The translations under genes were made by a program, and so were the position numbers. Below the pieces are notes generated by a model, which saw only the letters and a program-made list of their open reading frames with translations, did not search any database and was not told the origin of the DNA. Positions 46,680 through 58,199 of a stretch of 64,000 nucleotides of DNA are shown one piece after another. How positions within the stretch are numbered: the stretch's first letter is position 1; every line of letters starts with the position of its first letter. This stretch comes from Vandiemenella viatica (lineage: Eukaryota > Arthropoda > Insecta > Orthoptera > Morabidae): positions 112,024,095 through 112,088,094 of the forward strand of contig CM061920.1 of assembly GCA_031002005.1 (NCBI GenBank), given 5' to 3'.

Positions 46680-47760
46680 TAAATTATTTCAGAGTTTTTG
46701 GTAAATTATTCATAATTTTCCTTGGTAATCCACTCAATTCCCTGACCCCTCTTCCCACGAAAGAAAATCCACCCATAGCCCCATGTCCGAAATGTAGCGC
46801 CAGCCCGTGGACGTGGCCGTGGCCATCCCTTCCCCTCGATGTAACCCTCCCAAATCCTCCACACTTCATCACCAATACACGCCCTGTATACTCCAATGAC
46901 TCTCTTCGCTCTCCATTCCAGTTCCTTTATCATATCAGCCACCGATTGTGCTCCACGACATCTTCAGAGACAAATCCAGCAAGCCTCCCCAACTCCTGCA
47001 CTCGACACCCAAAATGCGGTCCCAAACCACACCACCACATCCAAGCAATGCCCCGGCCCTAGTCCTGTAACTCACCCCGCCTCCCATCCAAGCAGCACAT
47101 TCCCTCATCACTCTCTCCAGCAGGTGAAGGACCCCGAAACCCCTTCCTATTACTTGTCCTGCCCAGTTGAGTTTGTTATCAAATGCTACGCCAAGGCATT
47201 CCACACTTCAAATCTTCAACAAGCAAATCCTTCATTAACCTACAATCAACCTTTAACCTTCCATCCGGGAACCCAATAAGCCAACTCCTCCCTGCACCCA
47301 TCCCCATCCAACGCTAACCCACACAGCCAGACGTCCTGTCCAGACCAACCTGCACCCGTTCACTCTCCTCCCCCATTCTGATGCCACTATACAACAGTAT
47401 GTCATCTGCAAACAATCCAATCTCAGACAGTAAGCAATCATTCGCTAGAAAAAAGAATACCAATGGTCCCAAAGCGCCACCGTGTGGCACTCACTTCCAC
47501 CTCCCCCGATAATGCATCTCCAACCACATCCTCCTACCCTCCACTCTTCAAGAACTCTTCCACCAGGAAAATCAGCTTTTCATCAACTCCAATAGTTTTA
47601 GGAGTATGCTAATAATAACACCAACACCATTCCTTACTCCATCTGCGTGGCACTCTCTAAAACTGGAGAAAATATCATCGTCTATTACTTCTTCCTTTAA
47701 TGATATTCCCCCTACTTCGACTGTAGAATCAAACGCGTTGCACTTAATATTCCATCGCAC
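46680..47760 (-). pseudogene. LINE reverse transcriptase fragment (same family as 58.2-63.0 kb)
   Basis: On the minus strand, TIGVDEKLIFLVEEFL leads to VPHGGALGPLVF (about 47490-47455), then a CRLSEIGL-like/ADD region around TVVYSGIRMGEESERVQVGL (47410-47345). MECLGVAFDNKLNWAGQ, GVLHLLERVMRECAAW, a GALLGCGGVVWD block (down to about 46990) and IKELEWRAKRVIGVYRACIG (about 46930-46870) follow. This is the order palm, thumb and connection of a jockey/CR1-like ORF2. Several frameshifts. It lies in the same orientation as the putative host gene, inside its intron. Confidence 0.8.
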
Positions 47761-47985
47761 TCACACTAATTACGCGCGTTAAAGTACCTCGTTCCTATTT
47801 CAAAAGTCACGTTCATATTTTATCGGCACTCGTGATGAAGAAGGAAGATACAAATTAACACTAGCTTTCTTGTGGAAGTATACGCCAGTAAGTAGAAATT
47901 CTCAGTACTGAGAGTTATTTTCGATTATAGGTTTACGTGTAGCGTTGGTGAATTAATGACAACGCAGTCGACTAAATAAAACGTG

Positions 47986-48455
47986 AAAAAATTGTAGTTT
48001 AAATAACTAAAATCACGCTTTCGTAGTAATGTGAACTAAAAGGTTAAAAATAATATTTAAATATAAACATTTTGTTTAACAGTGATAGGACGTCCGACAA
48101 TACAGGATAATTTTTTTTTAATAAGCTTAAAGAATAAAGTCACTGAGTACAAAATTAACTTTAATGTAAAAAAGCATGGGGTGCTATTTCAGTTGTGTTA
48201 TTATATTGGCTGTTCGTAAAGACAGAGTCATTGTCAAAAGTTATGTAGAGCGCACCCCACACTTTTTTAACATTAAAGCAATTTTGCAATCAGTGACTTT
48301 ATACTTTAAGCTTATTAAAAAAAAATTAATTTATCCTGAATTGTGGAACGTCCTATCACTGTTAAACAAAATGTTTATATTTAAATATTATTTTTAACCT
48401 TTTAGTTCACATTACTACGAAAGTGTGATTTTAGTTTTTTAAACTACAATTTTAT
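47986..48455. repeat. Foldback element: about 200-bp inverted arms, 67-bp loop
   Basis: Left arm 47986-48184 and right arm 48252-48455 are near-perfect reverse complements. Shared landmarks are TTCGTAGTAATGTGAACTAA, ATATTTAAATATAAACATTT and AACAGTGATAGGACGT. A few mismatches and small indels are present. No coding sequence in the loop. No clear target duplication was found. It could be a foldback or MITE-type DNA element, or a hairpin made by replication error. Confidence 0.88.
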
Positions 48456-48784
48456 TTTTAACTTTTTAGTTCAAATAGTTTAAAAAGTATGTTTCTTACT
48501 GTTGGCTTTTCTTCGCCAATCTCTCTTTTTCTTTGAGTTGTAGTTTCATTTTTAATTATTATTCCCACGAGTAAAATACAATTAAATGGTCAACTCAACA
48601 AGAGATCCAATAGCAGGGTAAACGAAGAAGGCTACTTTTCTATAATAGTATGAAGTAATATTTCGAATACTTACTATTCAACATCACGTTAAGCGACTGC
48701 AGACAGAGAAACCTTTCTGGATAGGAGAAAGCGGAAGACGATCGTCTACAGCAACCAAGGCTCGTAAATCACACCCGGGAAACT

Positions 48785-49078
48785 GGAGAACGATGATGAT
48801 GATGATTGCTATATTGGGCGGGAAATCTCCGAAGGGTGTGGTCGCCAAATGACGAAGATTTCTCGAATCGCACCTGTGCACTAATGTCCCGGCTGCATTT
48901 GCCTAACTCAGTAATCCCTTCAAGTATAGGATACGTGTAGTTTAACTTGAAGTCCTAACCATGGGTTATCCTAATCTTTTCCATTTATAATATCCGCAAA
49001 AATGCGAACCGAAATCGGGATTCGAGCAGGGAATGTCTGCTCGCCAGTCACGCGCCTTAACCAACTAAGCCACAAAGA
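48785..49078 (-). mobile_element. tRNA-derived SINE of a third type
   Basis: On the minus strand, GTGGCTTAGTTGGTTAAGGC (A box) is followed by CTGCTCGAATCCCGATTTCG (B box), then a body ending in an (ATC)n run near 48790-48805. The anticodon stem does not pair, so it is not a working tRNA gene. Limits are approximate. Confidence 0.65.
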
Positions 49079-49119
49079 CGATTCGGAAAGTGGATGAAAA
49101 TGAGCCACATCTTTCATAA

Positions 49120-49865
49120 GACGGTTAAATCACGTTAGTGTTTCTACTGTCAAAGTTATGAGATTACCAAGCCATAGATATGAAATTATTGGATTTTCAT
49201 CGGTTCTTAATGCATGTACAAAATTTCAGACAATTCGGACTTTCTGAAGTGGGTGAAAATTGAAATGAAATTTTCCATTACATTCAACCACTTTTAAGTT
49301 GTTTCTGACAACGTGGTGAGAGTGAAATTATTGAATTTTTATCGGTTCTTAATAAGTGTGCAAAATTTCAAACGATTCGGACGTCAGGAAGCGGGTAAAC
49401 ACTGAAATGAAAGATTCCATTAGATGCAACCATTTTTCTATTGTTACAGTCAGAGTAACGAGAATAGCAGGACGTTGCTAAAAGACTACTGTATTGTCAA
49501 CGGTTCTTAAAACATGTCCAATATTTTTATGTTTTTACTGTCAACGTAATCAGAATATCAAGACATAGCTTTTAAATTATTGTATTGTAATCAGTTATCA
49601 ATACATGAGCAAAATTTCAAACAATTCGGACATCTGGAATTGGGTTAAAATTAAATTGCAAAATTCCACGACATTCAACCATTTTTCTGGTGTTACTGTC
49701 AAAGTAATGAGAATAGCAGGATATAGCTATGAAATTATTGTATTGTCACCGGTTCTTAATATGTGTGCCAAATTTCAAACAGCTCGGACATCTGGAAATG
49801 GGTCAAAATGGAGTTGTAAAATTCCGTTACATACATACATACAAACAAGTCAAGCTAATATAAAG
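49120..49865 (+). repeat. Degenerate 3'UTR-like tandem array ending in (ATAC)n
   Basis: Units marked by CGGTTCTTAAT-like motifs at 49201, 49343, 49501, 49593 and 49750 (spacing mostly 142-158 bases, one short unit). Each is followed by GTGTGCAAAATTTCAAACGA, CGGACATCTGGAA and an AAATTCCATTACATTCAACC-type block. The last unit runs into TTACATACATACATACAAAC. The same logic as the array at 5705-6145/26227-26880: a LINE 3'UTR made of diverged tandem units with a short-repeat tail. Confidence 0.75.
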
Positions 49866-50614
49866 CGTGTAAAAAGTTATTCCGTTCTTTGCCCTACCCA
49901 CTAAGAAACTATGCAGCATAGTAACGGAGTAAAAGTTCATTATAACACTGTTCGTGTGTGTGTTGGATATCTTAGCTTGTTGTTGTTCTCAGCCGTCAGA
50001 GGACACAAGTCTTGTTCAGTTTATTCCGTCTTCGAACTGTCCCCAAATTAAATGAAAGTTCAGTCTTATTTTTATACTTATAGATAACTTGAATGTTGTC
50101 TTATTTCAGCACAGAATTACATCAGAGAAGCTATCTTTTGGTGTTCGAAAAATGCAAGTGTCCTACCAACTGTGACTAACGAAATTAATAATACACTTCA
50201 CGATTTTAAAACATCCATTCTTACAACGCCGTGTTCATTTGAATACTGACAACGAGTTTTTTTAGCGTAACTATCATATGTTCTCGTACGTAACAACTCC
50301 AGCTTGACTTAGTCGAACGCTAGAGTTGTTCCGTGTATCGCTGTGTGGCGTAACCATAACGACTAAACATTTCCTAAGAGTTACCGATGTTTATTTGGAT
50401 TTATGACAGAGAATACAAGAGACATTTATATTAGTGAGTATGGATAAATATTTTATATATTAACTTGGAAATCCGCTATGGTACACGCTTCTGGATAAGA
50501 AACGGTATAGCGTAATGGAGCGTCATGAGCGGTACCTATGAGCGTCATATGCGCTATCTTTAACTATTTTACGACGAACCGAGACCTCATAAAGAAGCGG
50601 GATTGCTTTATGAC
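49866..50614. other. Part of a proposed intron, no recognised feature
   Basis: AT-rich. Confidence 0.35.
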
Positions 50615-50822
50615 CTGCGACGTGCTGGTGGCCGTCCTCCGCCTGCTGCTGCTGCTGCTGCGGGGTGAGGTAGAGCGTGCTGCGGTAGCGCGGCGTCGCG
50701 GCGGAGGCTGGCAGCGTCCTGGCGCGCGCGGCGCGCGCCGTCTCCTTGGACAGCCTGTGCAGCGCGTCCAGCGCTACGCGGCGCGTCTCAGCGGGCAGCT
50801 CCCGACACACCTCCTGCAGCAC
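50615..50822 (-). CDS. Putative internal coding exon with polyglutamine run
   Basis: Acceptor GTGTGTAG|GTGCTGCAG places the start at 50822 in phase 0. The frame is VLQEVCRELPAETRRVALDA, then LHRLSKETARAARART, ATPRYRSTLYLTP, six Gln from (CAG)6 at 50643-50660, and AEDGHQHVA. GC-rich coding composition stops at GTCGCAG|GTCATA, a non-consensus but usable donor, leaving one base (phase 1) that matches the acceptor at 44007. The first 30 residues look helical. The open frame continues 30 codons past the donor but with AT-rich, atypical codons. I do not recognise the protein. Confidence 0.5.
50643..50660 (-). repeat. (CAG)6 coding microsatellite
   Basis: CTG repeats on the plus strand, read as six glutamines in the putative exon. 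Confidence 0.9.
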
Positions 50823-51548
50823 CTACACACACACTCAACCTCTACACAATTTATCCAACACATTTCTTTAAAATAAATATTACAATTATATTTTATTCAA
50901 AAGTACTAACATGAAAAGAATGGGAGATATTAATAACTGCTTAGCTTAAACAAATAATATCCAACAAGATTAACATTTTAGTGTCAACCGGACTGATGTA
51001 ACGTTGCAATGTCTACTAAGCCCAATGTAAATGTTTAAGATTTTGATACGAGATAGCATCTCAGTTATCATCCCCTCAAGCCAAGATAACTGTAAGACTC
51101 AACTACTTTATTTTTCTGTACTAACTTCAATAAACTCATAGTTTTTTTAATATTTGCATTTCACATTATTATTTACATTTTTAATTAGCTTCTTTGCAGA
51201 CACCAACCTTAGTCTTCTACTACAATTCACTTCTACCGTATTTAATCGATGCCACAGCACTTCAATTTGTGATAATATCCCACAAATATATTCATGTGTT
51301 TATTTCACGCTTTATCGCCTTCGACAAATTAAACATCATGCAATCGCTTTGTACTGATTCGTTCTGGTCTTCAATCCCAAGACAACTGTGGGCTCATAAT
51401 CTATATACACTCTGGAATTTTTAGTCATATTACTTGTTAAAATGTTTTACAACTATTGCAACCATGGTCATTCCAAGTGTATCTACTGAACTCATCAATT
51501 TTGTTTTTATGGTGTTCTTTGCGCCTCAGAATCCTTGAAGGGATCATT
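50823..51548. other. Part of a proposed intron, no recognised feature
   Basis: AT-rich sequence between the putative exon at 50615-50822 and a SINE. Confidence 0.35.
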
Positions 51549-51785
51549 GCACTTTTTTATTTTTTTACTCGTCGACGTCGAGGTCATTAGAGGCGGGATG
51601 GGACTTGGAACAAGGAACGCGAAGAAATTCGGCCATGGCCTTTTGAATGAAGCATCCCGGCATTCGCCTGTAATGATTTGGGGAAGTCATGGAAATTCCA
51701 AATCTGGATGCCCGGACGGGGATTCGAACCGCCATCCCTCCGAATGCGATACCAGAGCGTTAACCACTCACCCACCACGCTCTGT
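51549..51785 (-). mobile_element. tRNA-derived SINE, complete, with 9-bp target duplication
   Basis: 237 bp flanked by GGGATCATT at 51540-51548 and 51786-51794. The head contains GGGTGAGTGGTTAACGCTC, B box GGTTCGAATCCCCGTCC, body GCCATGGCCGAATTTC and 3' part ATGACCTCGACGTCGACGAG, then a T-run on the plus strand (A-rich tail). Same family as 27959-28194. Confidence 0.92.
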
Positions 51786-51951
51786 GGGATCATTCCAATC
51801 TTTCTTTTTCGTAAATACATTCGCATTCTATTACTACTTTGCACTAGGTGAAAAGTACATATCGTAATAGAAGCACGAAAAATTGATTCTTCATATTTTT
51901 TGTTGACCAAAAGCCACAGTGCCTGCTGAACTCATAGACGTCGTCTCTTAC

Positions 51952-52059
51952 AAAATAGTGCTTGCAATGTAGGTGCACGGCGGTGCTCCAGGTCTCTGAG
52001 GAGAGCTGTATGGAAATGACGGAGTCGATGAATATGAAGGCAGTGGGGTCGACTTTCAT
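51952..52059 (-). CDS. Putative 5'-most visible exon of the same host gene
   Basis: Open for 36 codons: MKVDPTAFIFIDSVISIQ, then LSSETWSTAVHLHCKHYF. It ends at TTTT|GTAAGA, a good donor, in phase 0, which fits the phase-0 acceptor at 50822. The 5' boundary is either the acceptor CGCCAG|ATG or a start codon; in-frame TAA TGA lies just upstream, so the exon cannot extend further. Third positions favour G/C, as in coding DNA. Upstream 52065-52190 is GC-richer and could be a 5'UTR or promoter if this is the first coding exon. Identity unknown. Confidence 0.42.
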
Positions 52060-52199
52060 CTGGCGTCATTACCATATAGATACGGTGTGCGCACAGGCCG
52101 AGCAGTCTCCAGCCAGCCAGACAGTTAATTCAGTGCAGGTACCGCCAATCACACAACTCTCACAGCGGATAGGCAGAATAAGCCACGACCATTTTTTAT

Positions 52200-53865
52200 T
52201 ATTATTATTCTTAAAGCAACTCCAACTTTTAGTGGCGTAATGACACGAGACAAACTGCTGAGTTCTGTTCTTGGACTTAATTATTTCTCATAGATCTGGA
52301 AAATAAGGAAGATAGTTCAGAATGTTTACAATATGCTTTGTTACATTTTGAATGTGTAAGCCTTACAACAATTAATCCTTGTTTACTAAAGAATTTTTAC
52401 CTTTTAACACCACCAACAACCTCAACTGAGAAAGTGCAACGGTATAAGAAATTGATATATCGGGATATATTTTTTAAAATTCCTGGGGTATTGTAAAAAT
52501 TATATCTAATAACTGATAATATCCAGTAAAACTCAGTAGGGGACTGGCGTGTTTATATCACAGAGATCCGCATATTTGCGGTTTCGAGAATTCGATTCTT
52601 GAACTTAGAGGCAATCAGAGATGGTCAAGAAGGTCATATAAAAAGTTTGAAGTCTGACAAAATCAGACTGCCAGTAAAAAAAATTGATTTTAACACCTGT
52701 CGAAAATTTTAGACAGGCAAAAAGTAATTTGGTTTACTTTAGCCAGTAATGAAAGTAAGGATCTGAATCTAGCTACAAGCAAAATTATATGTGGTGAATA
52801 TATTACAATTTGAGTAATTACTCTTGCTATGATTTTCATCATTTTATTGTGCGTCTACAACCGTAGTCAGTAATAAACGAGCTGTCGTATATCTTTCAAA
52901 GTTAACATAAAAATGCCATTAAAAGAAACGATATTTCAGAAAGAAACCTATAGTAAAATCTTGGTGTTTAAGTAGAAGTAGCGATTTAGAAGATCTTTGA
53001 CGGAGGAACAGAGAAGAGTATCGCTGGCGACAAACATGGTTACAAGAACTCGATATGTTTGTACCGAAAGAGAGATTTATAAGATTGGTTGTAATATTAA
53101 AATTTAACAGTTAATGATTATTGTAAAGGTTATTGCCTTATTTGAAAACTGGAAAGTGTATGTTCCAATAAGTAAATGTGAATTAGGAAGGCTGAGTAGC
53201 GGGAATTGGTCCGCGACAATCTGTTGTTCTTGGGATTGCCAAGCTTAAAGGCGAATGGTTGCTTCATACATTAAATGGAACATTTGATTTTATACCATAC
53301 ATAAACATAACTGGAGTCCGAAAATCTTTAATTCCCGCAAAGCTCTTAACAGAAAGATGCACATTCGTAGTCTTAACCCATTAATAACTTTTCACCACTA
53401 TTCTAAAAAAAAAAAAAAAAAAATCTTTAAATTCTGAAATAATTTGCTGTTTTTCCAGAATCGATAGTTCCCTACACGGTACACATTAAGTATGAGCATT
53501 TTTACTATGTACCCAGAAAAAAATCGGAATTGATAATTTTTTTTATCATACTAATATCACTAAGAACAAAATTTTGAATATATGTGGGAAAGTACAGAAA
53601 AGAAACTAGCGTAAATCAGAAGTAGCATGATATAATTGACACTTCTAAGATGGAAGAAGCACATCTTAATTACAGACGACTGAAAAATGGTAGCGGAAGC
53701 CTTCTGTTAGGACGAACTGGGACATGTTGGCGGCAACCATTGGGAAGCGGATGCTAAGCTAACTAGTGAAGATAATGAAGAATTCCGTTTAATAGAGCGC
53801 TTCACTGTACATCATTTTTCCCATTTCTTGTTTTTATCTTAAATCTGTCCAAATTACTTCCTGTT
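52200..53865. other. No recognised gene
   Basis: AT-rich, including (ATT)n near 52196-52211 and an A19 run at 53405-53423. Confidence 0.4.
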
Positions 53866-53867
53866 CC

Positions 53868-53935
53868 TTGTCGTCAGTCCTTTCCCGATTCTAATGACCT
53901 CGACATCGACAAGGTGTAAAGCCATAAGAAAAAAC
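53868..53935 (+). mobile_element. SINE 3' fragment
   Basis: TCTAATGACCTCGACATCGA and GTGTAAAGCCATAAG match the 3' part of the SINE family at 27959-28194. Head missing. Confidence 0.7.
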
Positions 53936-53989
53936 CGGCTATTGTAATTTCACAATATACTTACTTTTACATTTTATGGATTTTAATTT

Positions 53990-54440
53990 TAAATTCTTTC
54001 AGCTTTTTTTGTAAATTATTCTTCACTTCAATTGGTAATTTATTCCGTTCTCCCTTACCGCAAAAAAATATTTTCCCACTCTCTTAAGCCTGAAAGCGAG
54101 TGTCAGCTTTAGTTCATAGTCACCTTTTCTCTTCATTGCACTAGTCTTAGCTCTTCAACTAATATCTTTCCAAGCCTCGCCAACAATGTACGCCTTGTAC
54201 ACTTCAAACACTCTCTTCTCTGTCTTCCTATGAATCCCAATCCAGCTCTTTATCATATCAAAAACATTATATTCTGCAATAATTTTCACACACATCCCTT
54301 CTTTACACTTCCTCCAACTCCTGTACTTGATTCACAAAATATGGGACCATACTGCACCACCCTATTCAAACAATGGTCTGGAAAGCTTAGTAAACCCAAT
54401 TCCTTTACTTTTCTGGTACGTCCCTTAATCACCCTAAACA
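53990..54440 (-). pseudogene. LINE ORF2 C-terminal fragment
   Basis: Shares blocks in order with 46680-47050 and 58240-58700: TTTTGTAAATTATTC-like, a TCTTTATCATATCAA-like stretch, and CAAACAATGGTCTG. These translate on the minus strand to the connection/C-terminal part of the same LINE family. Many stops. Truncated on both sides. Confidence 0.72.
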
Positions 54441-54494
54441 AAAAAAAAAAAAAAATAAATATCTTGTAAAAACAAGCTGTCTCGTGATTGTATA

Positions 54495-54944
54495 GTGACA
54501 AAAAGTTATGAGATCTAATTCTGAGCCAAGTCTACACTTTACAGTGTGTATTCATTTGTGAAACAAAATGGTTTCTTTCGGTGTTATACATCGTTTATTT
54601 AGAATAAAAAATAAATAAAAAAATATCTGGAGAAGTGGCCATTATATACTACATGTTTTAGGTAACCTATATAAATACCTTAAATGTGTTGCTTTATCAA
54701 ATTTATAACTACATAAAAACCAAGATTTCCCTCGCACTTTCTCGAATTTGACAAGTATATATAATGCCTTCCATTTCAGTAAAAATTATGACAGGCATAA
54801 TAGCCAAATAAACAGATTTTATTTTTATTCTACATAAACGATTTAAAACACACAGAGAAACCATTCTGTTTCACAAAGTGAATTGAATACACACTGTAAA
54901 ATGTAGAACTGGCTCAGAAGAGAGATCTCGTAAATTTTTGTCAC
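54495..54944. mobile_element. MITE with about 125-bp inverted arms and TA target duplication (450 bp)
   Basis: Left arm 54495-about 54618 and right arm about 54815-54944 both read GTGACAAAAA, then GAGATCT, TTCTGAGCCA, TTTACAGTGTGTATTCA and AATGGTTTCT from the outside in. TA flanks at 54493-54494 and 54945-54946. No coding sequence between the arms. TA duplication suggests mobilisation by a Tc1/mariner-type transposase, but the ends do not match the elements elsewhere in the window. Confidence 0.85.
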
Positions 54945-55385
54945 TACACGAGCCCCAGACTTAGAATATTTATACAAGAATTGTTTTGTGGGATCTCAAT
55001 TCATTTTGTAAATTTATCGCATCTCTCAAAAGTAATGATTCCATTTGAAAATTGGTCAGTAAGAACATTTCAGATTTGAAGACATTAATATACGCTACCA
55101 ACAACGCCCCACTCTCTGAAAACAATGGGTGTGCGCCGTAGCCGAGCAATGCAGATTGCCGCTGGTTTAACTACCACCATAAATAAAGTACTAGTAACTT
55201 CCAAACTAAGCGTAGGAACAAAGCAAAACTTACGATAATAGTTAAACTTGCTGATCTCTATGTATTAAAAAAAAATCTCAGGCATATAGCTTTATCCGGA
55301 GAAAAGCAATTAAGCCGCAAATATGTGCCAGACTTTTTCGTGTTTGGAATTGTAATTTTATATATACGGGGGAAACTCCCATATT

Positions 55386-55470
55386 AGCACCCTAATCCCA
55401 CTATTAAGGTGGGTACCGGTGAGCAGCCCAAGTCAAGGGCGCATTCATCCTGGCTCTGTTCTCTGATGTT
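55386..55470 (+). repeat. 85-bp inverted repeat, left arm
   Basis: Pairs with 56991-57075. Landmarks are AGCACCCTAATCCCAC, GGTGGGTACCGGTGAGCAGC and GCGCATTCATCCTGGCTCTG. Much GC-richer than its surroundings. Confidence 0.9.
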
Positions 55471-56990
55471 GTCCTTTAAGGGCCGAATTTCAAAAAATTC
55501 CTTCCTTAAAATATATGTGACCAAAGTGAAGACCATCAGCTATAAAATGACACCTGATTAATTGATTTCGGTTAAGTATGAAGGGAGATAATGAATTGTA
55601 ACAAAAAAAAACCTTATAGAAATAATATATATGATTATTTTCTAAACTCCGTTTTTTCTATAAGCATAATGTTTTCACTGAAGAATAATTAATAAAGAAA
55701 ATCCCGGTACATGTCGATGGTTCAGTTCATTGTCCAATTGAACTAAACACCAAACTGACTTTTAGTTGAGAATCAGGACGGAGAATTGGTCCTCGGCTGG
55801 AAGATCAACAAGTTTTAATCAATTCGCAGTACCGTGCAACCTTCTGCCTTGCACGCTTTATTCATTTCATTAAAAAGGTTGATAACATATTTGAGGGGAA
55901 TCTATAGAAATTACAATTTTTTAGACGAAATATGTAAAAAATTGTAATTGCTACAAGCATTCTCAAATACAGGTGAAAGAGTATCAATCTAAACCCTTGG
56001 AAATGGATTTTATGCGTATTAAGACCAATAAAATTCTACAGGAATAGATTTCCATGTAGAAATATCTTCTCTTACAATAAAGACTTTTGTTGTAAGCGCA
56101 TTTAATTCGAAATGATACCACTGCAGGAAACAACAGTTATAATCTCTAGGGTTATACTCAATATTACAAGAATCTAAGCTGAAAAAACTGATTTCAGTAG
56201 AACATGATGCATAATCAAATGAGTGGAATCAGTCATCTTTTAAGACACACATGCAAGTAGATATTAAGTATAGATACAAAAATATTTTGGAATGACCCAG
56301 TTTGAGTTATTATTTCACTAATGAATTCAAAGTGCAATTCTTGTGAGTGTGGTGTACTGTACATTAATTCCTTTATTAAGGATTTTACAGATTCTATCTA
56401 GAAGAGTGGGATGAATGTCAGAGAACAGAAACATAACTAATGGGTCTGTGTAGCATGTAATAAAGTTCTTAACAAACACCGCTCAAGACTATTGGTGCCT
56501 ATTAGATTGAAACTTGGTTTCGGAGAAGTATCTCTGAAGAATTATAAGCACCAGACCCACATAAATGACTATCGTTCAAGAAACTTCTCAAGACTTACAT
56601 CAAGGGATATTAAATAGAACAAGGAATCTATTAATGAATCTGACAGATAAACAATCATTTTTAAGATGACTATTTTAGCGAGTAAAACGATTAGATCATT
56701 ACCAAACAGATACATTTTCATAAACAGCCAAATTTTTCAAAATTTTGTCACATCACTCGACGCAATAAGGTATATTTGCGTTGTTTATTTTGTATTCAAT
56801 CAAAATGAACGAACTGAAATTATTTAATACATTATACTTTTGCTTTATTGATTTTTACAATGGAAAAAGTATTATTTATGTTATCTTGTTACGGTTGTGT
56901 AGTATGCTGATAATTAAACGCTATAAATATTCAATTCTAGCGAACCTTCTTTAGCGCTGTATGAGGCCGAAGTGGTTGCAACCTCTCCCT
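55471..56990. other. Sequence between inverted 85-bp arms, no gene seen
   Basis: AT-rich, no frame above about 60 codons. Whether arms and interior form one element is unclear, since no target duplication was found. Confidence 0.35.
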
Positions 56991-57075
56991 AACATCAGAG
57001 AACAGAGCCAGGATGAATGCGCCCTTGAGTCGGGCTGCTCGCCGGTACTCACCTTTATGGTGGGATTAGGGTGCT
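56991..57075 (-). repeat. 85-bp inverted repeat, right arm
   Basis: Reverse complement of 55386-55470 with about seven mismatches. A 67-codon plus frame crosses it but has no known domain. Confidence 0.9.
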
Positions 57076-58190
57076 CCACGGAGCTTCAGGAGGCTTTCTT
57101 TAATCCGACTGGAATCTCGGTCGCCAAATCGCTTTACTGTCTGAACGAAATGATTTCCTGCTGAAGGCGGTCTAGGAGGGAAATCACCAGGTAACGGAAT
57201 GCCTTAGCGCTATTGTTTCCACCAAAAGCAAACCAGGATTTGTTACACCAGAGGTTCACAGTACCCTCTAAATTTATATTATTGACAAGTCCTCACTGTA
57301 CACACCTAAATAGAATAGCGATATGATATGTGATAATTATGAAGATGAGCCTCTTCCACTAACTAATGAAGCATAAGTGCCGTTAGTAGCATATATGGAT
57401 ATACTCGTTACATGAGAACAATCTTTGATAGTGTAGTTAACACGAATAATGAGAACAAATGACGTCTACGATGATATCAGTAATATTTAGCTTCTCCTTC
57501 TGGCTTAAAGCCTCGTCGACGTAGAGATCATTAAAGAGTAATATTAAAGCCAATTATTCATCATACGACACTCACTACAATGTTGCAGTAACGCGGTGAA
57601 TAATGGAAGTGATTCAGCTGTTTCACGGATCGTTACACTGCCAGCTCAGTCTAATACGTGCTCTACATGGGACTGATCCAATAATCAGAAACTTCAGCAA
57701 CAAGAAAACTGTCTACTCTATCAAATTGTAGAATCATTCATTCAATCCGTGTCCAGATTTATAAATGTCATGGTGATATGAATCAGAACTGATAGCTAAC
57801 TTCAGTGGCAGTCATTCCCTCTCGAAACGTCTCACTTTAAGCGAATAATTCTAAATCAGCTGTGTAGAAAAAGATGACCTGTTGGCTTTAGTCTCTCAGT
57901 ATCTTACGACCGCGTCAGTCACTGTCAATTTCCTGGGCAGAGCGATGATAATGATGCACTGTAATTTGACGGTCTTTTTATTCCATTATCCTTGATAAAA
58001 ACACAATATTAGCTTTGTGCTCTGTTTACTGATGTTTGACTTACAGAAATGAACTACTTCTATTGTACAGTATATTCTACAAGACTAGTCTGCCAACAAT
58101 TATTATTATTAATTTAATTGCGATGGAGTACATGCTCTGCCGGTAATTCCAATAGTCATCTAATTACCCTTTATTTATTTTTAATTACCC
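57076..58190. other. No recognised gene; small SINE 3' fragment at 57508-57537
   Basis: 57508-57537 (AAGCCTCGTCGACGTAGAGA, then TCATTA) is the 3' end of the common SINE on the minus strand. The rest is AT-rich with no recognised feature. Confidence 0.45.
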
Positions 58191-58199
58191 TTCATAACT

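Noticed and set aside
46896..47279. Plus-strand 127-codon Pro/Thr-rich frame
   Set aside because: Antisense of the LINE reverse transcriptase fragment on the minus strand.
49008..49078. Possible tRNA gene (minus strand)
   Set aside because: A and B boxes are present but the anticodon stem does not pair and a SINE body follows.
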